Shown piece after piece: positions 9,282-19,008 of a stretch of 64,000 bases of DNA. Made by a program: the position numbers and the translations under genes. Each line of letters opens with the position of its first letter. The first letter of the stretch is position 1. This DNA is from Hahella ganghwensis DSM 17046 (GTDB lineage Bacteria > Pseudomonadota > Gammaproteobacteria > Pseudomonadales > Oleiphilaceae): NCBI RefSeq assembly GCF_000376785.1, contig NZ_AQXX01000121.1:1-64000 (forward strand), read 5' to 3'. Under the pieces are notes generated by a model. It did not search any database. It was not told the origin of the DNA and saw only the letters and a program-made list of their open reading frames with translations.

Positions 9282-9713
9282 ATGGCAACCTTTCAAAAAA
9301 AATTACTTCTGGCATCAGGATTTGTCGCATTGTTAAGCAGCGCAGTAGCCCTACCCACTCAGGCTGCGACTGTCACTTATGACTTGGTAAAGAAAAGCAC
9401 GCTAACCAACGTCAATGACGCCGAAGGTCGCTGGCAATTCGACGGTGGTGAAGTCTATATCGGCAACACGAAAGTCGGGTACTACACCCGCAAAAAGAGA
9501 GTCAGCTTCGGCATTCCCGCTTCGGTCAACAAATCCTCCATGGAAATGACCATTATCTGGGCCTGGGGTGATTATAACTTCACTGTTCAGGGCAGCCACT
9601 ATTTTGGAACCGGCACAGAGGTTGGCGGTGTCAGCGCAACATCATCCGGCTTTACTGCCTATGAGGATGCCACGTTCGCCGGCAACCACACCTCTATTAC
9701 CATCACCTACTGA
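9282..9713 (+). CDS. Exported protein of unknown function
   Basis: 143 residues from the ATG at 9282, which follows AGGAG by 7 bases; the frame is also open upstream to 9237. The Sec signal peptide is cleaved near TQAA (about residue 29). The mature part is rich in Thr, Gly, Tyr and Trp with alternating beta-like strands and almost no helices. It contains GEVYIGNTKVGYYTRKKRVSF and a Gly/Ser/Thr-rich end closing in ITITY, resembling a small beta-barrel or beta-sandwich. I do not recognise the family. The next gene, a membrane-anchored protein, starts about 100 bases downstream. Confidence 0.7.
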   Translation: MATFQKKLLLASGFVALLSSAVALPTQAATVTYDLVKKSTLTNVNDAEGRWQFDGGEVYIGNTKVGYYTRKKRVSFGIPASVNKSSMEMTIIWAWGDYNFTVQGSHYFGTGTEVGGVSATSSGFTAYEDATFAGNHTSITITY

Positions 9714-9814
9714 CAAATTTGGCTCTGCAGGGCCATCCTCTCCCTACCTGTGCAGCCCTGCAGAGCGGTTTTCTATCGATGACCGCTTACTGCCTACACA
9801 TAGAGGATCTCACC

Positions 9815-10339
9815 ATGCCAGCCAAACATTCATCCAGACACAATCTGCTACTGACTGGTCTTAATATCATCTGCGTTACAGCAGCGTTGGCGCTCACTTT
9901 ATCAAACCAGCCAGATATCCAGCAGATGCGGCAGGAGACCACCCAGCTCACCACTCCTGCGGAAGTCCAGGACAATGATCAGATTCACCAACTTCAGAAC
10001 GAGATTGACGACATTTATCAGCAACTGGATCACTTGCTGACAGCATTGCAAACCGAACGTCAATACACCCAAAGGGTCAGCCCAACAATATCCGCCAATC
10101 TCACCAAACCTGCACCAGGCGCTCCGTCCGTAGATCAGCCAAACTCTTCTTCTCAGGAGAACACTGTATTCAAACAACTGGCAGCCAAAGGTTATTTAAC
10201 GCTGGAATCCTGGAACCAGGCCGCCAGCATTGTGGAAAACTTGCCAAAAGATGAGAACAAGGCTTTTTGGGAGTCGATGAATGCTGCACTGGCCAATGGG
10301 GATCTGCAAATTCTGATTCCAGACAATGCAGAAGGATAA
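9815..10339 (+). CDS. Single-pass membrane protein with coiled coil, unknown function
   Basis: 174 residues from the ATG at 9815, which follows AGAGGA by 8 bases; the frame is open back to 9719 but without a better start. One transmembrane helix (about residues 12-29, LLLTGLNIICVTAALALTL) is followed by a Gln/Glu/Leu-rich coiled coil (about 50-90), a Pro/Ser linker, and a compact helical C-terminal domain (about 120-165, with LAAKGYLTLESWNQAA and FWESMNAALANGD). Topology suggests the coiled coil and C-terminal domain face the periplasm. I do not recognise the family. Confidence 0.65.
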   Translation: MPAKHSSRHNLLLTGLNIICVTAALALTLSNQPDIQQMRQETTQLTTPAEVQDNDQIHQLQNEIDDIYQQLDHLLTALQTERQYTQRVSPTISANLTKPAPGAPSVDQPNSSSQENTVFKQLAAKGYLTLESWNQAASIVENLPKDENKAFWESMNAALANGDLQILIPDNAEG

Positions 10340-10407
10340 ATATCAAGCTTCAATAAAATACGGGCGAACGAACACGCCTATTGGATCAAAGCCAAGCCAC
10401 AGACAAA

Positions 10408-10434
10408 AAAATACCCCGACGAGCGGGGTATTTT
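10408..10434. terminator. Bidirectional rho-independent terminator
   Basis: AAAATACCCC and GGGGTATTTT form a 10-bp stem around a 7-base loop (GACGAGC). The minus-strand reading is followed by a run of T, matching the end of htpG 20 bases upstream. The plus-strand reading ends in TTTT and serves the membrane-protein gene. Confidence 0.88.
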
Positions 10435-10453
10435 CTCTACTGGGTGGTTCGGC

Positions 10454-12373
10454 TTATTTAGACAGCTCAAGCAGCAGTTTATTCAAACGGGTAACGTAAG
10501 AGGCAGGATCTTTAAGATTCTTACCACCAGCCAGCTTCGCCTGATCAAACAACACGTGAGCCAGATCATCAAAGCGCGCATCGTCTTCATCTTTCAGACG
10601 GATCACCAATGGATGCTCCGGATTGATTTCGAAGATTGGCTTACTTTCCGGGACCTGTTGCCCTGCCGCCTCCATGATCTTCCTCATCTGCAGCCCCATA
10701 TCATAGTCGCCAACCACCAGGCAGGCCGGGGAATCAGTAAGGCGGTGAGTCACACGCACCTCTTCAACTTCGTCCTTCAGGACGTCCTTGATCCGGTTGA
10801 TAAGGGGCTCAGCTTCTTTGCTGGCTTTTTCCTGCTTCTCTTTCTCTTCCTTATCCTCGGCATCGCCCAGATCCAGCTCACCTTTGGCAATATCCTGGAA
10901 GTGCTTGCCATCGAATTCGTTCAGGTGACTCATCAGCCACTCATCAATACGATCGTGCATAATCAGCACTTCGATGTCTTTCTTGCGGAAAATTTCCAGG
11001 TGCGGGCTACGCAGTCCAGCTTCGTATGATTCCGCAGTAATGTAGTAGATCTTTTCCTGGCTCGCTTTCATACGGCCAATATAGTCATCAAGAGACTGGT
11101 TCTGCTTGCCGTCCTGCTCAACGGTTGATGAGAACCGGAACAGTTTGGCAATCTTCTCGCGATTGGCATAATCTTCAGCCGGACCTTCTTTCAGCACACG
11201 TCCAAACTCATCCCAGAATGCCTGATATTTTTCTGCATCATCTTTCGCCAGCTTGGTCAGCATATCGAGAACACGCTTGGTCAGCGCAGAGCGCATACTT
11301 TCCACGGCCTTGTCATTCTGCAGAATTTCGCGGGATACATTCAGGGACAGATCATTGCTGTCGACAACACCTTTAATAAACCTCAGGTATAGCGGCAGGA
11401 ACTGCTCAGCATCATCCATGATAAAGACGCGCTGGATATAAAGCTTCAGACCCCGAGGGGCTTCACGGTTGTACAGGTCATATGGCGCTTTGGCAGGAAC
11501 ATACAACAGACTGGTGTAATCCAGCTTACCTTCCACCCGGTTATGAGCCCACAAAACAGGGTCAGAAAAGTCGTGGGAAATATGCTTGTAGAATTCCTTG
11601 TAGTCTTCGTCTTTTACCTCAGACTTCGGCAACGTCCACAATGCAGTTGCCTCGTTCACCGTTTCAAATTCGACTGGCTTGTCTTCTTTCTTCTCTTCGC
11701 CCTCGTCTTCTGCGCCGGGCATTTCTTCCTTCACCATTTCTACCGGGAAGGAAATATGGTCAGAGTATTTTTTCACCAGACTGCGCAAACGCCAGCTATT
11801 GGCGAACTCTTTCTCCTCTTCCTTCAGGTGCAGAACAATCTGGGTGCCACGTTCCACCTTCTCGACATTTTCAATGGAGAACTCACCTTCGCCCTGGGAT
11901 TCCCAGCGCACCCCTTCAGATGCCGCAGTGCCGGCACGACGGGTAAAGACTTCCACCCGATCAGCCACAATAAAGCCACTGTAAAAACCAACACCGAACT
12001 GGCCAATCAGTTTCGCATCTTTTTTCTGGTCTCCAGATAAGCTGGCCAGAAACTCAGAGGTGCCGGATTTGGCAATCGTACCCAGATTCTGAACCACTTC
12101 ATCCCGCGTCATACCGATACCATTATCGGTCAAAGTGATCGTGTTGTTTTCCGCATCAAACTCAAGGCGTATTTTCAGGTCCTGGTCACCTTCATACAGC
12201 GCCTCATCGCTAAGGCCCTGAAACCGCAGTTTGTCCAAGGCGTCTGAAGCGTTGGAAACCAGCTCTCGAAGGAAGATCTCCTTGTTGCTGTATAGCGAAT
12301 GAATCATCAGGTGTAATAGCTGTTTGACCTCGGTCTGGAAGCCCAGGGTTTCTTTAGGTGCTGCTGTCGTCAT
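10454..12373 (-). CDS. htpG: Chaperone protein HtpG (Hsp90)
   Basis: 639 residues, full length for bacterial Hsp90. The N-terminal ATPase domain shows [20 protein letters not shown] (Glu37 the likely catalytic Glu), the DNGIGMT motif and [11 protein letters not shown]. The middle domain has the conserved [11 protein letters not shown] and [10 protein letters not shown] segments, and the C-terminal dimer domain ends at LLELSK. A Lys/Glu-rich charged linker (about 215-235) is present. HtpG is a cytosolic ATP-dependent chaperone. A heat-shock promoter lies upstream at 12484-12511 and a terminator follows at 10408-10434, so the gene is a single transcription unit. AGGAG lies 11 bases ahead of the ATG. 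Confidence 0.98.
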
Positions 12374-12483
12374 CGGTGATTAAACTCCTGACCTTAATAA
12401 TTGAATTGACAAGAATCGGCAAATAGCGGATTTCTATGCCGCCTGAAGAGGACCATGGGTTCTCCTCTTTATGACGCCAGAAG

Positions 12484-12511
12484 ATGGGGTCAAAAAAGCA
12501 CATTTCAAGCA
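12484..12511 (-). promoter_or_regulatory. Sigma-32 (heat-shock) promoter of htpG
   Basis: Read on the minus strand: CTTGAAA, 13 bases, CCCCATCT. This matches the RpoH consensus CTTGAAA-N13/14-CCCCATNT at every defined position. The start of transcription would fall near 12477, giving a 5' leader of about 100 bases before the htpG ATG. Confidence 0.92.
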
Positions 12512-12576
12512 TGCGACAGCAAAAGAGTCTGTTGTATGATGAGCAGAGTTCCTGATAAGTGGAAAGGTAGCAAATC

Positions 12577-12762
12577 GTGGGCGACGTCGTTCCATTCAAA
12601 AAACCCTCCCTGAAAGACAAACACAAAGGCAAAACCCTATGCCGAAACGGTTTTCATAAATGGGTGATTCAGAACAACAAACAATTCGATGTAAAATCAG
12701 GCAAGCTGGTCACGGTTTACAAATGCGCCCGGTGCGGCGAGACCAAGGTCAAAGCCCAATAA
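12577..12762 (+). CDS. Small zinc-ribbon-like protein
   Basis: 61 residues beginning with GTG, preceded by GGAAAGG at a good distance. The sequence is Lys-rich with LCRNGFHKW in the middle and YKCARCGET near the end. This provides three Cys and one His that could bind one zinc. Similar short proteins of unknown function occur in Pseudomonas and relatives, from memory. It is convergent with the pseudouridine synthase gene, with only 8 bases between them. The coding call rests on the Cys pattern and ribosome binding site. Confidence 0.72.
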   Translation: MGDVVPFKKPSLKDKHKGKTLCRNGFHKWVIQNNKQFDVKSGKLVTVYKCARCGETKVKAQ

Positions 12763-12770
12763 CCTCAGAA

Positions 12771-13532
12771 TTATCGACGGGATGGCCAGGACAACTCCCA
12801 GGGAGCCGACCACGCCTTCAGCAGTGGCTGCATTTCCTCGACACCAAACAATGCCCCTTGTGTCGGCGGCAGGACAATCGAATATTCACGCCCCTGACAG
12901 GTGAAGCGCACCGCATAAGCGTGCAGATACATCCTGTCAGCTTCGCTTTTCTCCGGACAATGGCCTTCGTCCAAGTCTCGCAAGCCCTGTGGAAGACTTG
13001 CCACCGCTTTTCCGTAACGTCTATCGCCAAGTATTGGGGCTCCGAGACTTTTAAGCGCCACTCTGGCCTGATGGGTTTTACCGCTATACAAGCGAAGTAA
13101 AAAACAACGAACACCCGGAACAAGCCCCTTGCAGAAAAAATAGGAGACAGCCGGATTCGTTGCCTCCCGGATCAACTTCCAATTCCCTCCCCGAGACTTC
13201 ACCATATCGCCGATGACCCAGCCCTGCTTTTTAGCTGGCTTACTGCCGCTTAGTGCCAAATAATATTTTTGCACCCGGCGCCCGGCGAACTCTTCTGTCA
13301 GCACTTTGGCAATCTCAGCAGACTTCGGCAGTATAAGCAGCCCGGAGGTATCTTTATCCAATCGGTGCACTGAAAATACCGGATACCCGAGGGCCTCCTG
13401 GACGATTGTACAGATCCCCGGAATATCGCCGTCATCATGAAAACCGATTCCCGGCGACTTATTGATCACCAGAAAGTCAGAATAATCTTCAACAATGGAA
13501 AATGCTGGTTGTGTGTTTTTGATTGACGACAA
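12771..13532 (-). CDS. RluA-family pseudouridine synthase
   Basis: About 253 residues. HRLDKDTSGLLIL carries the catalytic Asp of the RluA family; YYLALSGSKP, then SGKTHQARVALKSLGAPILG are the usual following motifs. It lacks an S4 RNA-binding domain and resembles the short TIGR01621-type subgroup. It should isomerise uridine to pseudouridine in rRNA or tRNA; the target is unknown. No ATG suits the start. I chose the TTG at 13532 because GGAGGA lies 9-10 bases before it; a TTG at 13559 would add nine residues. It is convergent with the zinc-ribbon gene. Confidence 0.88.
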   Translation of the reverse strand: MSSIKNTQPAFSIVEDYSDFLVINKSPGIGFHDDGDIPGICTIVQEALGYPVFSVHRLDKDTSGLLILPKSAEIAKVLTEEFAGRRVQKYYLALSGSKPAKKQGWVIGDMVKSRGGNWKLIREATNPAVSYFFCKGLVPGVRCFLLRLYSGKTHQARVALKSLGAPILGDRRYGKAVASLPQGLRDLDEGHCPEKSEADRMYLHAYAVRFTCQGREYSIVLPPTQGALFGVEEMQPLLKAWSAPWELSWPSRR

Positions 13533-13704
13533 AGTTCGTATTTCCTCCGACCCGAACAAAGCAAATGAGGCGAAAGCATACCATGAATGGAAAGGCCGAA
13601 TTGGAATGAAAAAGAAATGAAAAGAGATTATGTCAAAGTGGGTGAGGTGCGTTGATGTCGCGCAGACAACTCAGATAATAGACCAGAGAGCTCCGAGAAA
13701 CACC

Positions 13705-14061
13705 CTAGATATCCTGCTGCCTGCGGGTTTTATAGTCATTCAGATTGACAACCTTGGCCAGATCACCAACTTGCTCTCGATCCCGACGCAGCTCCTGATA
13801 CTCCAAAGGCTCGTTGAGGTAAAAGTGTAACTCAGAAAAGGACTCATGCATGAGTTCGCTGATCCGCATACAGGCAGCAAGGGGGGTTTTAGATTTGGCG
13901 CGAGTCATGTCGATCCTGAACTGCAGCCCTCGAAGGCGATTCTGGTACTCACTGCGCGCAGAGGAGATGACATTCTCCACCATCTGCTCCCGCAGGGCCT
14001 CCAGTTCATCAGGACGCTTTTGCGCCATTTCCAGCAATAAATCAAAATTTGGAAGTTCCAT
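13705..14061 (-). CDS. DUF3135 family protein
   Basis: 118 residues, predicted all-helical and cytosolic. The start MELPNFDLLLEMAQ.RPDELEALR, then RLRGLQFRIDM and KTPLAACMRISELMHESF, fits the gammaproteobacterial DUF3135 family. Function is unknown. It stands alone, followed downstream by the pseudouridine synthase gene about 170 bases away, and preceded by a long A/T-rich non-coding stretch that must hold its promoter. Confidence 0.85.
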   Translation of the reverse strand: MELPNFDLLLEMAQKRPDELEALREQMVENVISSARSEYQNRLRGLQFRIDMTRAKSKTPLAACMRISELMHESFSELHFYLNEPLEYQELRRDREQVGDLAKVVNLNDYKTRRQQDI

Positions 14062-14435
14062 CCGGTACTCAGCTGTACTACTTACGTTCTGCCACGGTAC
14101 TGCCTATTCGTGTAAAACCATCAGCTCCGATATCGCTCCCTTATATTAATATCGTTTCGGGGCAAAACTGACTAACATTTAACCACTCCTAAAGTTTAAC
14201 CGGCCGTTTGTGACCTGTATAGAGTTAAATTTTGTATCAACAAACCCAACAATGTAACTTTATGTAAAGTTGATTATAGCTTTGTACGGCAAATTATTTG
14301 AAATTCAATAACTTCTTTTTATCCACATCCACACAGGATCGGAGATCGAATTCGACGAAAGTTGAAGAATATTTTTCTGAAATGTGACCTGATTCCAAAG
14401 GCGAAAATAAAAATCAGACAGAATTTCTGATCGAC
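14062..14435. other. 374-bp A/T-rich intergenic region
   Basis: No coding frame with a ribosome binding site, no RNA gene and no convincing hairpin. It separates the UbiB-like gene (ending at 14436) from the DUF3135 gene (starting at 14061), both on the minus strand, so it should hold the DUF3135 promoter. Runs such as TTTAACCACTCC and repeated TTTGTA/TTATGTAAAG stretches are A/T-rich but match no binding site I can name. Confidence 0.5.
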
Positions 14436-16394
14436 TCACCCCGGCAACAATCGATCCTGAAAGCGCCTCAGACGGTTTTGTATCCGATCTTTGGTCAGAT
14501 GATAGGGAAATAATGCCACCCCCAACCCCAGATCTGTCAGCATCTGAGTTCTGGGCAACCCCTCGTAGAGGTTCAGATAGGTACCAGCCATCGCGGTCAA
14601 AGAACGACTGAGATGCAGGTAGTCACTCTGCACGATGATCCCCAGATGGTATGTATTGGAAAGAAGATGCATGACCGACTGCAGCCTTCGATGCAGGCCG
14701 GGACGCCCCTCCCTGAAAAGCACTTTCCACGGCCGGTGACCAAGCGGCTCGACCTGCTTTTTGGCCAGCGTGTCAGCCAATGCATGACGGATAACACCTC
14801 TGCGCTCGCGATTAAACTCAGGCTGTGTACTCATATCGATCAACGCATCGGTCAACTGATCGATATCCCCCGAAATTGCCCCCACAACATAATCCCACAC
14901 CAGCGCCCACTTCCCTTCCATAGCCACGGTATTCCCCCAATCAATCAGGTAAAGCCTGCCTTCAGGCGTCACCATAATGTTGCCGGGATGAAGATCACCA
15001 TGAAACTCCTGGTAGATCAGGACGTGCTGAAGAACCGTGTACAAGAAGCGCTGAGCCACTCGGCGCTGGATCTTACCCTTTTCGGCACCGGCAATTTCTT
15101 TCACCAGACGATCAACAGACACAGCAGTGTCCAGATACTCCATTTCTATGACCCGTCCTGTGGCAGAATAAAGGCGCGGAACAGCCCAACACTCCCCTTC
15201 CAGGGAGCGTTCGAAAAAACGATTCTGGACAGCCGCTTCACCTTCGAAATTCAACTCCTGCTCAAACCCTTTGGCAAACTCCTTCACCTGCTTGGACATC
15301 GCCTCAAGAAACGGCAGCAGCTTGGAATGAGGCGCCCAGTATTGGCTGGAAATCAACATCAGCTCCAGCGCCAGAGCCCCCATCTGAAACTCTCTTTCCA
15401 GGTTATGCCTGGCCACTTTCACCACAAGAGGGATCAGGACTTCTTCGCCATTCCGTATAACCGGTTTCTTGGCAACATACACCGAGCCAATAGAGCCTGA
15501 CCTTAAGGGCTTTGAAACATCAAAATGGAAGTATATTTCCTGTGGCGTCTTACCATAACATTCCAAAAACGCCTGATTGACCTCCTCTGCGGTCATGGGA
15601 CTGACATCTTGCTGAAATACCCGTAATTCGCTGGCAATCTCCTCAGGAAGGAAATCGGCATTCGCGGCGGCCACCTGCGCCATCTTGATAAACAAGGGGC
15701 CAAACTCTCTGACCATTTGCGCAACAATCTGCGCCTGGGTAGCGAAGTCCTTGGGATCTGTCTGCAGGAAGGGCTTGATATAACGGATAGCCCGTATCTG
15801 GCGACGCAGTATCACCAGATCACTCCGCAGCACTCTCGCCTTGATCAGCATATCGCTGATCGCCACCTGATTAACCCGACGCAGGTGTTTGGTCCGGTTG
15901 ACCAGATCAACCAGCAAAGGCTCATAGGTCCTCAGTACCGAGCGAATAATCTCCAGGTTAAGCTCGACCAGCCCTTTAAGTTCCGGCGCGCTGATCAGCT
16001 CATGAAAGAAATCCCAAAATTCATCAACCAGCGCCTCAGGCACTTCCACTGGACTGCGGGAAACCACCTGCTTGACCAGAAACTGAATCAGACCTTCAGT
16101 GGTTTCTTCGTTTGGAATCAGTTTGTATTTGCGCAAGTACCGGGTTAGCGCCCTGGATTGTTCTGAGATCGGATGTTGATAGAGCGCTTCGAACAGGCTG
16201 TCCAGTTCATCGGAAAGCTGATCACGGCTTATGGGCTCATCATTCAATAACAACTGCACCAGAGGCGCAAAGGCGGCAGGCAACCTGACCGTACTGACAG
16301 CCAACTGCCCTGCACCACGCAAAACCCTGTCAGTTCGGCGACGCAGTACGGGAAAGTTAATTTCGATGAAATTCTTGGATTCGGGACTAGTCAT
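14436..16394 (-). CDS. ABC1/UbiB-family atypical kinase-like protein
   Basis: 652 residues. The kinase-like core shows LRSGSIGSVYVAKKP (Ala/Gly-rich loop), VVKVARHNLEREF (Lys), FHGDLHPGNIMV (catalytic loop) and LIDWGNTV (DFG equivalent). These are the hallmarks of the ABC1/UbiB/AarF family, whose members act in ubiquinone biosynthesis or lipid homeostasis. The N-terminal 230 residues are helical and unlike UbiB, and no C-terminal transmembrane pair is clear, so this is more likely a paralogue than UbiB itself. It is divergent from the broken SDR gene. Confidence 0.85.
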   Translation of the reverse strand: MTSPESKNFIEINFPVLRRRTDRVLRGAGQLAVSTVRLPAAFAPLVQLLLNDEPISRDQLSDELDSLFEALYQHPISEQSRALTRYLRKYKLIPNEETTEGLIQFLVKQVVSRSPVEVPEALVDEFWDFFHELISAPELKGLVELNLEIIRSVLRTYEPLLVDLVNRTKHLRRVNQVAISDMLIKARVLRSDLVILRRQIRAIRYIKPFLQTDPKDFATQAQIVAQMVREFGPLFIKMAQVAAANADFLPEEIASELRVFQQDVSPMTAEEVNQAFLECYGKTPQEIYFHFDVSKPLRSGSIGSVYVAKKPVIRNGEEVLIPLVVKVARHNLEREFQMGALALELMLISSQYWAPHSKLLPFLEAMSKQVKEFAKGFEQELNFEGEAAVQNRFFERSLEGECWAVPRLYSATGRVIEMEYLDTAVSVDRLVKEIAGAEKGKIQRRVAQRFLYTVLQHVLIYQEFHGDLHPGNIMVTPEGRLYLIDWGNTVAMEGKWALVWDYVVGAISGDIDQLTDALIDMSTQPEFNRERRGVIRHALADTLAKKQVEPLGHRPWKVLFREGRPGLHRRLQSVMHLLSNTYHLGIIVQSDYLHLSRSLTAMAGTYLNLYEGLPRTQMLTDLGLGVALFPYHLTKDRIQNRLRRFQDRLLPG

Positions 16395-16733
16395 GCAGTG
16401 TTGATGAGGTCCGGGCTAATCACAATGGTAAAGCAGCTTAACAAGTTCAGTAGCGTTGAAACAGAGTTTTATGGCGAAATTGGAACGAACACCCACTATT
16501 TCCCTATTTTTTCCTTGCATGTCTATTCCTTCCCCTCTTCAGAGATGATCAGCGCGACAGCCACAATGTTTTACCTGTTCACATCACTATTTACATCAAC
16601 AGACTTAGCAGGTTAAATGACCCACGGTCAAATAACAAAAGCAGCCAAAGCACAACTCATTTTCGATAACACTAAAGCTGACCGTAAACACTTACCTACA
16701 CCAATAATAATATTAAGACCTGGAAAACATCTC
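16395..16733. other. 339-bp intergenic region between divergent genes
   Basis: Lies between the UbiB-like gene (minus) and the SDR pseudogene (plus). It is A/T-rich near the SDR side. I see no protein-coding frame with a credible start, no RNA gene and no recognisable operator; promoters for both neighbours are expected here. Confidence 0.45.
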
Positions 16734-17507
16734 ATGATAAAAACTGCACTCATTACAGGCGCATCGTCAGGCATTGGACTTGCACTGGCCAGACAGTTTG
16801 CCGCCGAAGGCTAGAATTTAGTCCTGGTGGCCCGCCGCCAGACGCAACTGGAGCAACTCTCCGAACAATTAAACAACGAATTCAACATCAGCAGCCAGTA
16901 CATAGCGCTCGACCTCAGCCGTAAAAACTCTGCTCGCGCATTATATGAGGAAGTCAAATTCCGCAATCTGGAGATTGACTGCCTTGTTAACAATGCTGGT
17001 CGCGGTCACTATGGTGCGTTCATCAATCAGGACAGGGAAGTCAGTGAAGAAACAATTCACCTGAATATCACCACCCTGACCTCTTTATGCCAGCTGTTTG
17101 GCAAGGACTTTGCGGATCGAGGTAACGGCCGCATCCTGAATATCGCATCAGTGGCAGGCTTTATTCCCGGGCCCAGCATGGCCATATACAACGCCAGCAA
17201 AGCTTATGTTCTCTCACTCTCCAGAGCCTTGCATGCGGAGCTTTCTGGCTCTGGTGTAACAGTGACTGCCTCATGCCCTGGCCCGACAAAATCAGAGTTC
17301 TTCGACCGGGCTGGCGCGGATGAGCTGAAAGCCATGGAATACATTAAGCTGATGCCAGCCGAGCAGGTGGCGAAAGAAGCCTATAAAGCCCTGATAAAAG
17401 GACACCCCGTCGTGATTCATGGCATATTGAATAAAATGATGGCCGAAACCACACGCTGGATCCCCAGATCCTGGGTCGCACCGATGGTGAAAAGCCTGAT
17501 GCGTTGA
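16734..17507 (+). pseudogene. Short-chain dehydrogenase/reductase gene with an in-frame amber codon
   Basis: Starting at 16734 (MIKTALITGASSGIGLALAR) the frame meets TAG at 16812-16814 and then continues uninterrupted in the same frame to 17507. After the stop the protein carries on as NLVLVARR, with NNAGRGHYG, then SVAG and YNASKAY (catalytic Tyr and Lys). Without the stop it would be a 257-residue classical SDR with the TGASSGIG nucleotide-binding loop. Relatives have Tyr or His at the stop position, so a single-base change from TAC/TAT explains it. It is either a young pseudogene, a sequencing error, or read through at low level. Confidence 0.8.
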
Positions 17508-17545
17508 GGCCTGCACCAGGCGGCAGACATCAAACAGCCTCCCCA

Positions 17546-18826
17546 TTACTGCAGCCTGAGCTGCCTAACCCGCAACCATTCCTGCTGAGAATGGGGACTG
17601 TGACGAAAATGAAGCACCACCACCGCCGCTATCAACAGGCTGATAGCCCCAGCCAACAGGTAAAGCATTTCATAACCGACAAAGGAAGCAATCACACCAC
17701 TCAGCACACTGGCGACCCCGGCAAACATAACCTGGATACAGGCCTGAAAGCTGTAATCCGCCCCTTCATGAGCCTCTCGACAGTAATGCATCATGACGGC
17801 AAACAACGCCACAGTACTCATACTGTCCACCAACTGCTCAAACATGGTCAAGGCCAACAGCTCCGCCATTGAGAGCCCTCCAGCGGCGATCAGACTGATA
17901 CTGGCCAGACTGACAGCCTGCAGCAGAGCCAGACCGGCTAGACTATTGCGGGGACCAAGACGATCATAAACACCTCCACCGGCAAACACTGCAGCAACGC
18001 CGACCAGAGATGACAACAAGGTGATAGAACCGATTTCACTCAGACTCAACCCAATATCCACCAACATCGGCTTGATCATCCCCGAGGCCAGACTGTCCGG
18101 CAGTTTGAATAACAGTAGAACAGCTATCCACCAGAAAATTCCCGGCTGCCTGAGAAACGCCAGATATGTCTGAAACGGTAAAAGTAGAGGTTTACCGACC
18201 TCGGGCTCTGTTGTCTGCGGATGGTCAGGAAACGTTTTCGACTCACCGAACAAGAGGATCGGCAGCAGGCAAAAGGCCAGGACGACCACCATGCCAAACA
18301 TACTCGCAGACCACCCCACCAGATCTATCGACATCAATAACAGGCTGGAGCATACAATCATCCCGATCTTGTAGCCTCCCACCTGTAAAGCATTCCCCCA
18401 ACCTCGCAGAGGTGGAGGTAATAACTTAACCGCCAATCCGTCTGTGGCAATATCCTGTGTGGATGCCCCCAGATTCAGGCCAAGTATCAAAACAAGGAAA
18501 CCAGCGATCATAAGGGGGGTCAAATGATCGGGCGAAATAAGCGCCATACCACCCAGCATCAACATAGACCAGACAATCATAGTCACGATCCACCCCCGAT
18601 GCTGCCCCCACCCGAATAGATTGCGCTTATCAACCCATGGCGCCCAGATAAATTTTAATACCCAGGGTAGCGCCAGGAGTTTGATAAATCCGATGTATTC
18701 CAGGGGCACTCCATTCTCTCGCATAACCGGTGGCAACACATGGGCCACCAGCCCCGCAGGGAAACCCTGAGCAAAATACAGACTCAACAACAATACTGAA
18801 TGAAACGGTGTAAACCTGAAGACCAA
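17546..18826 (-). CDS. Major facilitator transporter, AmpG-like
   Basis: 426 residues with twelve predicted transmembrane helices. LYFAQGFPAGLVAHVLPPV near the N-terminus and IGFIKLLALPWVLKFIWAPW are typical of the AmpG / acetyl-CoA transporter-like MFS branch; GASTQDIATDGLAV in helix 4 is another match. AmpG imports anhydromuropeptides, but this copy is shorter and the substrate is not certain; RhtX-like siderophore transporters share these motifs. The start is TTG at 18826, supported by AAGGA 9 bases upstream. It is convergent with the SDR pseudogene. Confidence 0.8.
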   Translation of the reverse strand: MVFRFTPFHSVLLLSLYFAQGFPAGLVAHVLPPVMRENGVPLEYIGFIKLLALPWVLKFIWAPWVDKRNLFGWGQHRGWIVTMIVWSMLMLGGMALISPDHLTPLMIAGFLVLILGLNLGASTQDIATDGLAVKLLPPPLRGWGNALQVGGYKIGMIVCSSLLLMSIDLVGWSASMFGMVVVLAFCLLPILLFGESKTFPDHPQTTEPEVGKPLLLPFQTYLAFLRQPGIFWWIAVLLLFKLPDSLASGMIKPMLVDIGLSLSEIGSITLLSSLVGVAAVFAGGGVYDRLGPRNSLAGLALLQAVSLASISLIAAGGLSMAELLALTMFEQLVDSMSTVALFAVMMHYCREAHEGADYSFQACIQVMFAGVASVLSGVIASFVGYEMLYLLAGAISLLIAAVVVLHFRHSPHSQQEWLRVRQLRLQ

Positions 18827-19008
18827 TTTGCTGATTCCTTAACGCCCATTTGAAGCTCAAACAACTTTCCAGAGCTTCCTGAATACTGGCAATATTATGA
18901 TAATCACCTCATCATTTTCATCTACTGATAAAGCCCAATGCATCTACCAATAAACGCTACTGCATCTCTCAACAAGCGCATTTATCAACAAAAGATTATG
19001 AGAAAAAT

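Noticed and set aside
16617-16733. An upstream start for the SDR gene at 16617
   Set aside because: The extra residues are not conserved and precede the Rossmann start MIKTALITGAS, which should be near the N-terminus.
16734-17507. Programmed amber readthrough or pyrrolysine insertion in the SDR gene
   Set aside because: No RNA element after the stop and no pyrrolysine genes in the window; a point mutation or error is simpler.
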